From positions 17,108,242 through 17,172,241 of the forward strand of contig NW_019211457.1 in assembly GCF_002443255.2 (NCBI RefSeq): a DNA stretch of 64,000 bases. Reading direction: 5' to 3'. Below the pieces are notes generated by a model. That model worked only from the letters and a program-made list of their open reading frames with translations. It was not told the origin of the DNA and searched no databases. Position 1 is the first letter of the stretch; every line of letters begins with the position of its first letter. Below are positions 25,501 through 37,100 of the stretch, piece by piece. This DNA is from Varroa destructor. Its lineage: Eukaryota; Arthropoda; Arachnida; Mesostigmata; Varroidae. The position numbers and the translations under genes are program-made.

Positions 25501-28119
25501 CTTCTTTATGCACGGAAGGAAGAACGGCAAGCTGTATAATATATATATACATATATTTTTTTTTCTTTTTTTTTGCTATCGCATAGATTAGTAAAAAAAA
25601 AAGACATTTCTGTTAGCACGTAGCACCGAAGGTCACTAGAGTTACCTCCTGTAAATAAAAGTAATAGGCGATATCGCGTCGAAGCTTCAATGAATCCAAA
25701 AGCCAATCATCGGCACCTGTAATCAAATAAATTCATTAGAAATATTTATTTAATCGTAACGTGATGTCATTTGTTTTAAGGATTGTATAAATTCCTTTCG
25801 ATGCTAGAACTTGAATTAAATAATTGTACTAAAACTATTGATTTTCTTTATCGTTTAATATCTGTTCCTGTAATACCTTGTCTGATGTTCCATTTGTACC
25901 TTGTTTTTCGAAATGAGAAAGTTGATTATAAACTTTCATAAGTTTATGTAATAAGAAAGGAGCGATTTTCAAATCAAATGAAGTTAGTTTGTCTATGTGA
26001 CGTTTGCCGCTCTCTGCTGGGAATTTCATTATAAACTTTATTTATTACAAACTCTTTTTAAGACTTTTTCGTAATTTTACCTCATGGCTCGTGTACTTCT
26101 GAAACACTCGTTTATCATTAAAAGTTGATTATATAATGTATTTACTTTGTCTAGCTTATTTAATATATGCTCTTGCCTAACTTACACGCAGTGAGTCACA
26201 TACCTGCCAGCAGTTGATAAAAGATATGGAAATTTCTCTCCCGTGATGTCCTCCCAACAACGCGGCTCTTCTCGAGAAGATACTGACAAATATGCCCTCC
26301 AGCAGGAGCGCCCTATATGTAGGAAGTACATAATGATGACAATAGATCCTGTAACATAGCCTTTACAAAATGATACATTTACGAGCAGTAGAGTATTCAC
26401 AACGTGCGTCTCATGCCAAATGAATTTAGAATGTGTATATTTGTGTAAGCTATTGATGTTATGGTTATTCAAACGTAGATGTGGAAATCGATGGAGCGAA
26501 ATTCAAACGGTCTATCACTTACAGAGAAGTCGAACTCGATGTCCATGTATTTTCCAAACCTGGATGAATTGTCATTGCGATTTGTCTTAGCATTTCCGAA
26601 CGCCTCAAGGATGGGATTACTTTGGAGTAGGCGCCTCTTGACGTACTCGACCTTGGCTAAATGATGAGAAGCTGCAGCCACATACTGAAGAATCTGTTTT
26701 GATGCTGTGTATGTTTGAACAAGTGAATCAAATTATGAAAATATAAACAATGACGATGGAAAAAAAAGTAACCGACAGTGATAACAATTTTTTTTTTTTA
26801 TTTATAGGACCCAGCCGATTCCATCGCCATAATCAAGTACTGGAATGGCGTACTAGGGACTTCTTCAGAATTGCTTGCCTAGAATAACGATATCAGTCTG
26901 TGACTTTTTTTAGCGACCACAACGACAACATGAGCAACGATATAGGCCTGTTCTTTACCTTCGGTCTTCCCTGCGCCAGACTCCCCCGAAATCAGTATAC
27001 ACTGATCTTTGCCCTCTTCACGGAGGAGGCTGTATGCAGCATCGCCGATTGCGTAGCTATAATGCAAAAAAATTTTTAAAAAATGCTCGCATTGTCTTTC
27101 GTCAGCATAACGCGATCGAAGTCTATACGATTATTGCTTTGCCACTACCTACACAAAGGGTGACGTTTACTTTTCAGATGCAAGCAAAGGTTCAAAGGCT
27201 GTTGTACACAAAACATCTAGTTATGATAATGGACAGTGATAATTTACGGGTCATCAGTATTTTTACCAAAGAAGTTAATTATTAATACTTACATATGTGG
27301 AGGAAGGTCATAGAAATTTGACTTTCTGTACTGCTCAACAAAGTCTTCTCCATAGATATCTAACTTCTTGTATGGGTTGACCAGAATTAATACAGGTCCA
27401 ATGTATGTCTGGAACAAAGAGCGATCAGCCACCACGAAAGGCTCATATTAAGAATTGTGGTATACGCCTCAACGGGTTGGCTTAAACTCTAGCTGAAAGA
27501 ACCAGAAATCGTTGGAATAACACGTTCCGTCGATAATACTACACAATATTCTGGACGCTAAGGCAAACTTTTAGCTGGAGCAATTGGAAACACTGTAAAA
27601 TTTCGTGGTTATCTTATGCTAGAAGACTGTTCTTCATCTCTTATATGACTTGCTTTTTTAATCCCCGTTATGTGCAATATTTTCCTAACATACTACCAGC
27701 GTTTTGTATTTGATTCACACATCAACCGACCCCCATTCATAGCAGTCACAGGATCAAATAAGCGTATACTGTTTGAAATGTTTCCTCTTCATAAGTCCAC
27801 ATCATTGTTCAAAAAGCACGGCTTCTAACAGATGGTATCAAAGTTTAACAAATGTCTAATTTGTGACACGTTGGACAGGTATTACGCAAAAGTTATATGG
27901 AAAAATAATGTTTCTACTCCGTAGGCTAGAAAGGCCTTCTGGACAATCGATATCAATACATTAATCAATAGAACTTCTCTAATGAGTACTTACATATATG
28001 AGGTTTCCTTGGCAGCGCTTTTTCAGATTGTCTATGAAGGCTCGTTCCGATTGAAAATCCTCCAACAAGACGAAGTCCTGGACTCCCACGCGGTCACGCG
28101 CCTGGAGTGCGTTCTCCAT
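16597..28119 (-). CDS. MYO1C: Unconventional class I myosin, MYO1C/MYO1H type, 24 coding exons, complete
   Basis: Exons (high to low): 28119-27994, 27408-27293, 27056-26959, 26704-26523, 26312-26204, 25716-25646, 25051-24833, 24521-24354, 24106-23879, 23561-23370, 23031-22790, 22619-22461, 22146-22033, 21858-21782, 20921-20853, 20744-20660, 20317-20263, 19940-19851, 19096-18974, 18858-18730, 18540-18399, 17477-17404, 17249-17143, 16720-16597. All are GT/AG and in phase, giving 1032 residues (human MYO1C is of very similar length). The start ATG 28119-28117 gives [20 protein letters not shown], close to the vertebrate N-terminus. Motor: P-loop GESGAGKT 105-112, switch [17 protein letters not shown] 151-166, switch II DIYGFE about 383-388. 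The TEDS-rule site, 16 residues before DALAK, is Glu, so no activating phosphorylation is needed. The motor ends with RCIKPN and [19 protein letters not shown] sequence. IQ motifs follow in exons 15-17 (about 700-770), and the TH1/PH-like tail fills exons 18-24. The tail keeps Lys and Arg in [12 protein letters not shown], matching the PIP2-binding loop of MYO1C. This is a single-headed actin motor linking membranes to actin. An acceptor (CTCACAG) 7-8 bases before the ATG suggests an upstream 5' untranslated or alternative first exon. The exact C-terminus is the least certain part. Confidence 0.92.
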
Positions 28120-29922
28120 TGCGTTCTGTGAGTGACCAAGCGACGAAAGCATACAAGTTTAGGCGGGTTTACCATGTAATCTATAATTTTATTAATCGTA
28201 TGTCTTTGTCCTGATCGCATTTGAAACAACTCTCTAAATAGCATGCGAAGAGTTAAGAATCATTGGCCTTATGACCTTATGTTTAATAAAAAACGTACAT
28301 ATGCTTGATTTGAAATCTATTGCTTATTATACGTACTATTACGTGCTTGAATGGTTTCTAAATAAATAATCACTATGGCTCGATTTGGTATTTGAGATAT
28401 TATAAGTGAATTACACAGTGTGCCGTAGAAATCATCACCTGCTTATGTATTGCAAAAATGATGGTTTCTAAGTCTGTCTGTTATATATAAAACATAGTTA
28501 GAAGATGCGATTGGGAAATCAAATTTACGACCTGAACATCATCTGCATTTAATGCCAAAGTTGGACTTTGTGGCAATCTACTATTGTCGTCGACTATACC
28601 TGTAATCGTTCGTCTTATATGAATGCTATCATAGCTAATATTATATAGTGTAACATTTCTATGATACATATAATTTTTATAGCACCGTAAGAAAGCACGT
28701 ATTGACGGTGGCTAGTCTGACGAGGAACCCCACTAGGATCCCAGTTCTAAGACAGTGCTATCTGCTCTAGGAAACGCTTGATAACTATTTGTAAACGTCC
28801 GAGCTCAATTGTATTTTCCACACTATAAACATGCCATTGCAGCTTACAGCATGCAAACAACACAACGCCACGCGCTCATTTACTACTTTTGTACATAAAA
28901 ACGATTATTTGAAATTTGACAGAGCTCAAGGTTAATAAAAGTCTAACGTTGAAACTGATCGGGAATCCGATATCTGAACCAGATTAAAATATATTGAGTC
29001 TTTTTTTTGTTAGGATGGTTCAGAGACAAACCTACACACAAATACAACTGTTATTTTTGCAAAGATGTCGGAGTGTCTTATAACCTCATTTCTACAATTT
29101 TTCTCCATCGGTAGCAACCATCCATAACTAATACAGGTCGGTTTTAAGAGGTTTTCTTAGTTCTCAATTTGAAAAAGGTTTTCCCAAGACTGAAAGTGAA
29201 TGTACACATTTAGAAAATTCAAAACAGAGACCACCCCAGAGAAGTAGTTAAACGAAATAGTTCTCACAATCAGTTAAATCAACGGCTATGAACTCTCACA
29301 GGCTTTAAAGGACGAAACTCTTCGATCTTTTTTTTTATCGACCTTGCTCTTTAACGGCTAGATGCGTGGGCCAGCGCCGCAGTTCTCTATCCTGGGAAGA
29401 GAGCAAATTCTAATCTTCAATTCATATCAAGATTAGAAATAGTTAGGAAACACCGCAGCCGTTCATGCAAACGAGATTTACCACCAAGACACGGTCTTGT
29501 ACAGGAATCCGGCAGGAACTACAAAGGACAAAAACCTACCGACGACGGTGAAATAGGCGAAATTGTGCGTAAGTCATGCTCACCCTTTTTGTAAAAAATG
29601 GACGGACCGTATTCTAATGGCAGAGAAAGTTGAGAGTATAATTTATATGATTTTTTTCTACTCGAAAGAGGCCTCGAAGGGTCAGAACAACGACCCCACT
29701 GTAGCTCGAGAGCAAAACTGAACTAACTGTATTTCTACAAAAGTGGAATATCTGACTCTCGGAGTAACTAAGTTCATGTTCATATTCAAATACGTCGATA
29801 AATTATGTTTTTAGGGCAATTTAACTACGTCAGACACTTGATTTGTGTTTTTGTTCGGAAGCCTGTCAAATGCCCTGGAATGGTATATGCTAAACAGTCG
29901 TTACCACTGTTCTGTATTTAAC

Positions 29923-29939
29923 AAAAAAAAAAAAAAAAA
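29923..29939. repeat. Poly-A run (17 bases)
   Basis: Homopolymer. No retroelement body or target-site duplication was recognised next to it. Confidence 0.9.
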
Positions 29940-32132
29940 CTATACCGACACAATTCACCACTGAGAGTTTCTCTTTGTATCAGAACGACCACTCACAGAA
30001 ATCCATATGCACAATATAGTCAGTATACATTGATCCTGTAATTGAATCCTGTGTATATGAACGTGTATAACGTTGTGCTTACGCTTATTGTGCGAACAAC
30101 ATTGCTTGCTTCACTGCCGTTGAAGTAAGCCGATGTCTTTGTACGGTGTAATAATATGGCCATTACACGTTGCATACCATGGCATTATCGAAAACTTTTA
30201 GATCAGAAGGATTGCTTGATTTGTTTTCAAGAGACTGCAGTAGCCAAAGCTACCGGTCGCAGATCTGGCATCATCAACAACGTCGGTAACAGCCATCACA
30301 CAATATTGAGTCATAAAATGCTATTGACTTCACGAACAACTCAATCATGAAGTGCTGGCTTTTTACAGTAGAGTGAAGTGGCTGGCATCAGTAACCACAA
30401 CATGAACGGCGAAGAAAGCCACCGTATCGGTATTAGATATATTTTTTTTTAATTGAAAAATTAAAAATGGCCTAAGAAAAATCGCGTTTTTCTAATTTAG
30501 AACATGTTTAAGGAGCACTTGCAGTAGGAATAGGCAGCAAGGATTTTACTCGTATCAGAATATGAGAACGATATTGGACAAAATAATAACATTGTACTTG
30601 ATACAATAACAAGATATATATATGCTATAATAATAATTATAATATAAATACAGTGAATGAACTGGCAGCATTATTCGAAGAAAGGCGAATACATTACTTG
30701 GTAATTATTACTAAGTAATATCTTTAATGTACTTTATTGATGATCAGTCATTTAGGTCCATATCTTTAGCTCTTTTAAAACTTTAATGTTCATAGTAAAA
30801 ATTGATCGCTAGAAGCCTTAAACCAATTGATGATTTACAGTGCTAAATACGAAAACCTAAAAAATCACCTTTTGCGGTACTTTTTAAAAAAAATTTTTTT
30901 TAATTTAAAATACTCTGCATCAGTGACTTCGATAGCTAAGAGTAAAATATTCGATCGTCAACAGAGCTGGCAACGATCCGGTTTGCCGTGTGAAATTGAT
31001 CGATGCAACAAGTACACGCTTAATAACTTACTGGTACAGTTGTGAATCTGCTTTAATTATACTTAATCAAGCCATAAGGAGCATTGATTAACGCTTAGAT
31101 TTGGTATTATAACCCCTGGAAACCATGAAAAAATCAACTACAGTGCATTCTATCATTGGTTTGCTATTTGGGAGGTAGTCCCTGAAAACCTGTACATTGG
31201 TTGAACAACTTCCTATAAGTGTTTATGGATCTACTGACCTTATCAGGTTAATCATTTGACTGAACTTTTTCTCATTGCTTCGATATAGAAGCCTGCAAGC
31301 CTTGAGATGTTTCGATGAAAATCTAGGTATTGTATTTTTCGTACTTAGCTGGCATGCAATAAAATCAAGTGGCGCACGATCAACATAATACAAACATATA
31401 GAATCAAAACTGAAATTCCCAAGACCAACCGAATGAAACACTTATTTGCAAAAAAAAAAAATATCAAATTGTAAAAAAATTGAGATCTATATAATAAAAT
31501 AAAACTTTCCCATGAAATAGGTTTCATTTGTAAATAAGTACGATTGCTTTTGTGATTCGTAATACATGAGATGAAATATTGTTAAATCAATACCATTCCA
31601 TTACAAATCATCTATATGCCACCCTATTTCCGTTGTTTTCTGCTTTTTAATGCTGTTTTAGTTTTACTGACAGGATTTCAGATCTGCACTGATGGACCTA
31701 AATTAGGCCATTGTTAAGGGGTTGATCCGGGAAAAAGTTGCTCGAATGCCTTTCGTTTTTTAGAGTACCTTAGCCAACACCTAGAAACTAAAAGCATTTA
31801 ATTCCTGACCATTAGTCCAATTAATCCCAATGGATTACCGTGTTAAAGCAGGAACCGCTTTACTGGCGAAATGGCTCACAAATACATGGACTGTATTCTA
31901 AAACACCACAAACCAAATAAAGCTTTCGTAATAACTCTACTAACTATAACGTAAAATCCTGCTTTTTTCAAAGGACAAACCAATACCAATCTATATGAGA
32001 CAATATTAATATAGTATCGTAATAAGTATTTTGACATATAATCAGCAATCCGTCACAGTATTATTCTCCTGTATGACGGCCATGCTGTATACTAGCTTAA
32101 TATTATAAACGCAACTTTAAAAAGATGACGAT

Positions 32133-32138
32133 TTTAAT
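32133..32138 (-). terminator. Possible polyadenylation signal ATTAAA for the pseudouridine enzyme gene
   Basis: TTTAAT on the + strand, 27 bases beyond the stop codon at 32165. The spacing would give a very short 3' untranslated region; motif and position only. Confidence 0.35.
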
Positions 32139-32164
32139 GTACCCACAAAATGAAAGCAAGCAGC

Positions 32165-34183
32165 TTATATATGGAGCCTTTTTGTCTTGATAATATTTTT
32201 GACTTTAAGATCGTTTTTGCTCAGTGTATCAGGAACCGATGCATACGACGATAGCGTGAGAATCGGAATCTCCATTGCAGCTCCCATATAGTCATCTTCC
32301 GGTAGGCCAAGTATCATACCCGTAATAATCGTTGAGGCCTGACAGTCCCCACAACCGTTTGAAGTTTTCACGATGGCCGCTTGTGGAGCTTCGAAATGTA
32401 TGATATCGTAGTCGTCATTTGTTTTTACGACACGAACAAGACCACGTTCGCCCAAAGTGACGTACAAAGCGTGTCGGATCAGACCTGATCGCAACAGTTC
32501 GACGGCCATCTTCGCCACCCGACTTAACTCATCTCCGTTGAGAGGGGAATCATGCATAAGATCACGGTACATAAGCTCGAGTTCTTTCTTGTTTGGAGAC
32601 GCGTACCAAACGCCGGACAAGCGATTGTTTCGAAACGGCTTTGTGGCTTTGGCAACGCAAGTTGGCTCGTACCAGACTGGCTTCTTGAGTCGCGCACATA
32701 TCTCGAACGTTGTTTGCAGGACATCTTCAGACACATTTCCGTCAAGCACAACGATTGGAGCAGCTGCGATATCTTTTTCAAACCTAATGATCATCTCAGG
32801 CGTAATCCGGTCGTGGATGTCCATATCAGCTATATTATACAACAATGAACCGTTTTGGTTGTGGACCGCGCAGAGGGTCGCTGTGGTAGCATCGCGCAAC
32901 ACCGCAATGCCACTCTTATCCATGTTAGGGTTGTGACCAAGGATACCTTTGCCATTCAGGTCATCACCAACTACTGAAACCAAAAGCGGATTAAGGCCCA
33001 ATCTGGAAATACAGTCTGCCATATTCCTGGCTACCCCACCGTAGCCCTGGTGTACTTGGCCTTTATAAGTATCACCATTTTGCTTCAGCTCGTCAATTCC
33101 GAGCTTAACATTGAAGTCAACATTGGATCCTCCAATGATAACAGGTCTAGCCGTGTTGATCGGCTCCACTTTAGGTGACGGTACCACATAGACCTTTTCA
33201 GCAACGCCGACAGTCTCAGGTCGAAGAACAGCTAACTCTTTCATAATTAAGGAGCCGACTAACGCGTTGTGTTTGATCAGTGCTATATTACCCTTCAACG
33301 AGGCACCTCTTGTCGCATGATGTACCCTGCTTAGTATGAACGGCGTTATATCTTTTCCTTTAATGTGTTGAATTTCGCTTTCTTTAAGAGCTTCTTGGAC
33401 GCAATTTTCGATGTACTTTCCATCAGATTCGTGATTCAATGGTATCGGATTAGCAATTAATACGCCGCTCCGTACACCAAGCGCTTTTTGGGCAGCAATC
33501 ATAGTTGCCGCTTCTGTGGGGTTTCGCACGTTCCATGGTACATCAAAACCACTCTTTCTAGTCCAGAAACACGGAAACTCCTTGGAATCGCCATACGTGG
33601 CTACGCAAACCCCTTGAGTTTCTAAAAATTCAAGGGTCTTGCCAATGTCAAGAATGGATTTAATTCCGGCCGACACAACAGCTATCGGCGTTCTACCGAG
33701 CTCTACCAAGTCAGCACTAATGTCCATGGTCACTTCAGCTCCTCGGTGGACCCCCCCAATTCCGCCTGTGACAAACATGTTGATGCCAGCTTTGTAGGCG
33801 GCAAGCATTGTGCCCGCTACCGTAGTGCCCCCGGTAACCTTCTGAGCCACAGCTGGAGCAAAATCTCTTGAGGAGATTTTTACGCTATTCTCAGCGTTAG
33901 CCAACTCAGTGAGTAAGTGTTCAGTCAGGCCAACACATACATCACCTTTGATCACTGCCACAGTAGCCGGTACAGAACCAGCTCTTCTCACTACTTGTTC
34001 AACGTCCATAGCAGTCTTAACGTTGTCAGGATAGGGCATACCGTGCGTGATAACGGTGGACTCTAAGGCCACCACGGGTTCACCATTCTTCAACGCGGAA
34101 CGAACTTCAGATGAAAAGCGGAATTGCGAAATGAATCGACGTTGCAATCCGCCTAAGAACATTTTGGAAACATATCGAAGCAT
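32165..34183 (-). CDS. psuG/psuK: Bifunctional pseudouridine-5'-phosphate glycosidase / pseudouridine kinase, intronless
   Basis: One uninterrupted reading frame of 672 residues from ATG 34183-34181. The frame stays open upstream to 34285, but only non-ATG codons lie there. Residues 1-30 (MLRYVSKM ... RRFISQFRFSSEVR) are basic, Ser-rich and free of acids until Glu26, as in a mitochondrial presequence. About 31-330 is the PsuG domain, with Glu41 (ALESTVITHG), Lys102 (VKISSRD), Asp158 (DISADL) and Lys175 (AGIKSILD), equivalent by spacing to the catalytic Glu31, Lys93, Asp149 and Lys166 of E. coli PsuG; TGGIGGVHRGAE is intact. About 340-672 is a PfkB/ribokinase-type kinase, with IIGGSNVDF, GGVARN, VGDD and the C-terminal anion-hole motif as NGCGDC, where Cys replaces the usual Ala of GAGD while the catalytic Asp is kept. 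Expected role: the kinase makes pseudouridine 5'-phosphate, and the glycosidase splits it to uracil and ribose 5-phosphate, so RNA-derived pseudouridine is recycled. The same fusion is known in fungi and some animals. The absence of introns contrasts with the neighbouring genes. Confidence 0.93.
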   Translation of the reverse strand: MLRYVSKMFLGGLQRRFISQFRFSSEVRSALKNGEPVVALESTVITHGMPYPDNVKTAMDVEQVVRRAGSVPATVAVIKGDVCVGLTEHLLTELANAENSVKISSRDFAPAVAQKVTGGTTVAGTMLAAYKAGINMFVTGGIGGVHRGAEVTMDISADLVELGRTPIAVVSAGIKSILDIGKTLEFLETQGVCVATYGDSKEFPCFWTRKSGFDVPWNVRNPTEAATMIAAQKALGVRSGVLIANPIPLNHESDGKYIENCVQEALKESEIQHIKGKDITPFILSRVHHATRGASLKGNIALIKHNALVGSLIMKELAVLRPETVGVAEKVYVVPSPKVEPINTARPVIIGGSNVDFNVKLGIDELKQNGDTYKGQVHQGYGGVARNMADCISRLGLNPLLVSVVGDDLNGKGILGHNPNMDKSGIAVLRDATTATLCAVHNQNGSLLYNIADMDIHDRITPEMIIRFEKDIAAAPIVVLDGNVSEDVLQTTFEICARLKKPVWYEPTCVAKATKPFRNNRLSGVWYASPNKKELELMYRDLMHDSPLNGDELSRVAKMAVELLRSGLIRHALYVTLGERGLVRVVKTNDDYDIIHFEAPQAAIVKTSNGCGDCQASTIITGMILGLPEDDYMGAAMEIPILTLSSYASVPDTLSKNDLKVKNIIKTKRLHI

Positions 34184-37100
34184 CTCGGCTGTTACTGTGC
34201 CCCTTGATAAACAAACAAATTCTTCATCAAATAACAGTCTATAGTATCCTTGCTCGTCACTCGTGATACATAACGTATTCGCCAAATAGACTTAGGGATC
34301 CGTAACAATTTAGTTCGAATCCGGGCGTAGAAACACTTCGTTTTGTGCTGGAAGCCAACCGTCTGAAGTAATGCCTAACGAAATAAGTGCTGGATGTACA
34401 CAATCTAATTGTAGTAGGGCACATTCGAATCGTTGCACGAAGTTTGTCGGACAAACTGCACCCGTCACAAGAAGCAAATGATCAGACTACACATGGTCTA
34501 CTGAAGCTTCTGTGGAGTTAAGAGAGTATGAATCAGGCCGACGAATCGACCTTCGAAATGAGTAACTGATTTAGCTGGCGAGCAGGCAGGTTACAAGCTG
34601 TATTGTTTGTTAATTTTTTCTGCGCTGACTACCACCGCCACCGTGATATACAATCGCTAGAGACGTAAGCCCGCCGTCATCGTTTATTGTAGACCAATTC
34701 CTAGACTTTTCACTCACTAGACTTTTCCGTTACAAGTGCTCTTACTGGCAAATCTTAGTCGGCATTAGCCGACGATAGCGCATCTTTCCTAAGGGCTCCC
34801 TTTACCATAGTCAACAATAACATTCGTAGGATGACAAGTTCAGCCTCCCAAATGGGGATACTTGCCACCAGGAGTCAGCACGCAAATGGGGACACACAAC
34901 CAAACAAACAAAGTCAATCTCCTAATACTCCATCGTAATGATAGACCTTAGCATCTTGGCAGCGCAGTGCGAGAGATCGTCATGCGTTGCTCTCGCAGGC
35001 AAGCGGGACTGAGTGAAGGCGCAAGGGGATTTTTGTGGTTATATTCGTTACGGGCAGCTAGCCAGCAGTTCTTAGGGCGATTTTATAAGAAGGGATTAGC
35101 GGGCATGCGCTTACCGGGCGACTTGCAACAGGAGAGCATCAATATCTCGACCAGCACCGAAGCGTTCGCTCACAAGCTCTCACAAGAATACAGGATTACA
35201 AAACGATAGCTGTGTGTCGGCCAATAAAATTAAGTTGAAAAACTCCAGCATTTGCTTGAGATGAATACGGAAGAAAGAGCGGTCCTCTATTTCTCGGGAA
35301 GACGAAGATACTAAACAACCAAACTGACCCCGAGTGTCATTAATATTGCCAGTGATACGAAACGCTTGCTTTGATGAAAAGCGCATGGCAAAGCCGGACC
35401 GAAGACACTTAGATTTAGGATAGCGATTTGGATAAAGTATTTATTAAAATAGACAGAGTTGTCATCGTGGCAGAAACATATAGATATAAGGCCCAGATGA
35501 AGACAATCGCTTCTATGTCTACGTGAAGTAATTAAGAGAACAATACGACTAATTTGCCCCTAATAAGCCAGAGGTTTCGTTAGTAGTGGTTTTTAGATTT
35601 CATATAATTACGCAAGCCGTCAGTGAGGGATTGCATTGTAAAGACCGCGACACTTTCTGCTGTTGAATCTACAATAATATTCGTTATATGAAAGGCGCAT
35701 ACTTTTCACTCAAATCGACAAACATTCATGTATCTATGCTGTACTTGTAAATTGAAACTTCATTATACATATAATCCTGTCACACAAATCGCATGCATTA
35801 TTATGAGTTATAACTAGATACGAATATGTAATAACAATGAACGAGTAATAGGTAGAAAGTTTATATAGAAACTTAATGATTCCAATAAACATATATGGTA
35901 AATAAATTGTATGCGAAATGCTCAACTTAGCTAGCACAGCTTGATGAAAATATTATTGTGCCATGCTTCGTTGCAGACGATCTTTGAGATGACAATACGA
36001 TAAATTCATTCGAATCGACCTGTTACCGAAAAGAGCCACCTTACGTGTGAACCTATTATACTGATGCAGTCGATAAACGAAATGCTTAAGAACGAGCATG
36101 CACAATTTATAAAACGTAGAGGTACCAACCGTATAGTAAAATTTGCATAACAGATCGTCATCAAGGATCGTTAATCATAAATTAGCAGACGATTATACGA
36201 AGGAACGTGTCTATTATGTGATATATAAGCCTTGCTCGGCTGCAAAATGATCGCGCTGCGGTTCGTCCTCAATCGACGCTACTAGCACTGACGATTATGC
36301 AGCATCGACATTCCTTCTATAGAAAAGAAGCGCCACTGTGATTATCTGCAGTGTAATATAGTAGTACATGGATAGATACTAGACGCTTGTGATAAGGCTG
36401 GCTATAACAGATTGGGGTTGACGTTTCAATGTGGTTACGAAACTCATCATGCAGCGTTATTGCCAAATTATGCCCCGGTTCTATTGCACGTCCCAATAGA
36501 TCTTTAAATGGATTCGACTAGCGATAAAACTGATAAAATGAAAGATAAGAAAAGATAAACGTATGCTAACTATTCACATACAATGTCATATATATATATA
36601 TATAGAATGGTGCATTTAAATTGGATGATACCTTAGCGCATTATTTGTGGTAAAGAATATGCCTTTATCCGCTATTGCCGGCACCAAGCAAAAACTATTT
36701 TTTGGAACAGAAGTCAACGGTTGTTTTCAATAGGGGAGTATTAGTGATCAATTAGGCCGTTCATGAGAGCCCCAACGGACGGTCCTTAAAAGTTTTTTTT
36801 TCGCGCTTTTTAAATTTATTTACACATTTGAGCAACGCTTTAGCGAGTTTACGTTTACCAATATCGCTCAACGCGCTGTTACTAGTAAAAAGGTTACTTG
36901 CGAATCAGAGAAAAAATAATATTTAAAATACTTTGTTCATGGTCGAGGTCTCGAAGCAAAGACATGGTCATGATGGGTGGTAATTACACTGAATATAAAT
37001 GACTGCCACGAATGACATTTCTAATAAATACTCAGATAGATTTTTATTTTTACGCAGATTCAGAAACGAAGTATAATAGAGATTCTTTTAATAGACGTAC

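Larger units (their letters stand above)
28127..32164. other. Intergenic / 5' flank of the myosin gene
   Basis: About 4 kb with no recognisable coding exon. It should contain the myosin promoter and probably a non-coding first exon, since the first coding exon begins just after an AG acceptor, but I cannot place them. An A17 run lies at 29923-29939. On the minus strand, ATTAAA at 32138-32133 is 27 bases past the stop of the pseudouridine enzyme. Confidence 0.5.

Noticed and set aside
34184..34285. Upstream extension of the pseudouridine enzyme frame by 34 codons
   Set aside because: It begins at a TTG, has no ATG and does not resemble the family. The ATG at 34183 gives a good presequence followed directly by the PsuG domain.
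34305..34330. tRNA T-loop-like GTTCGAATCC
   Set aside because: No matching acceptor stem, D-loop or anticodon arm at the right distance.
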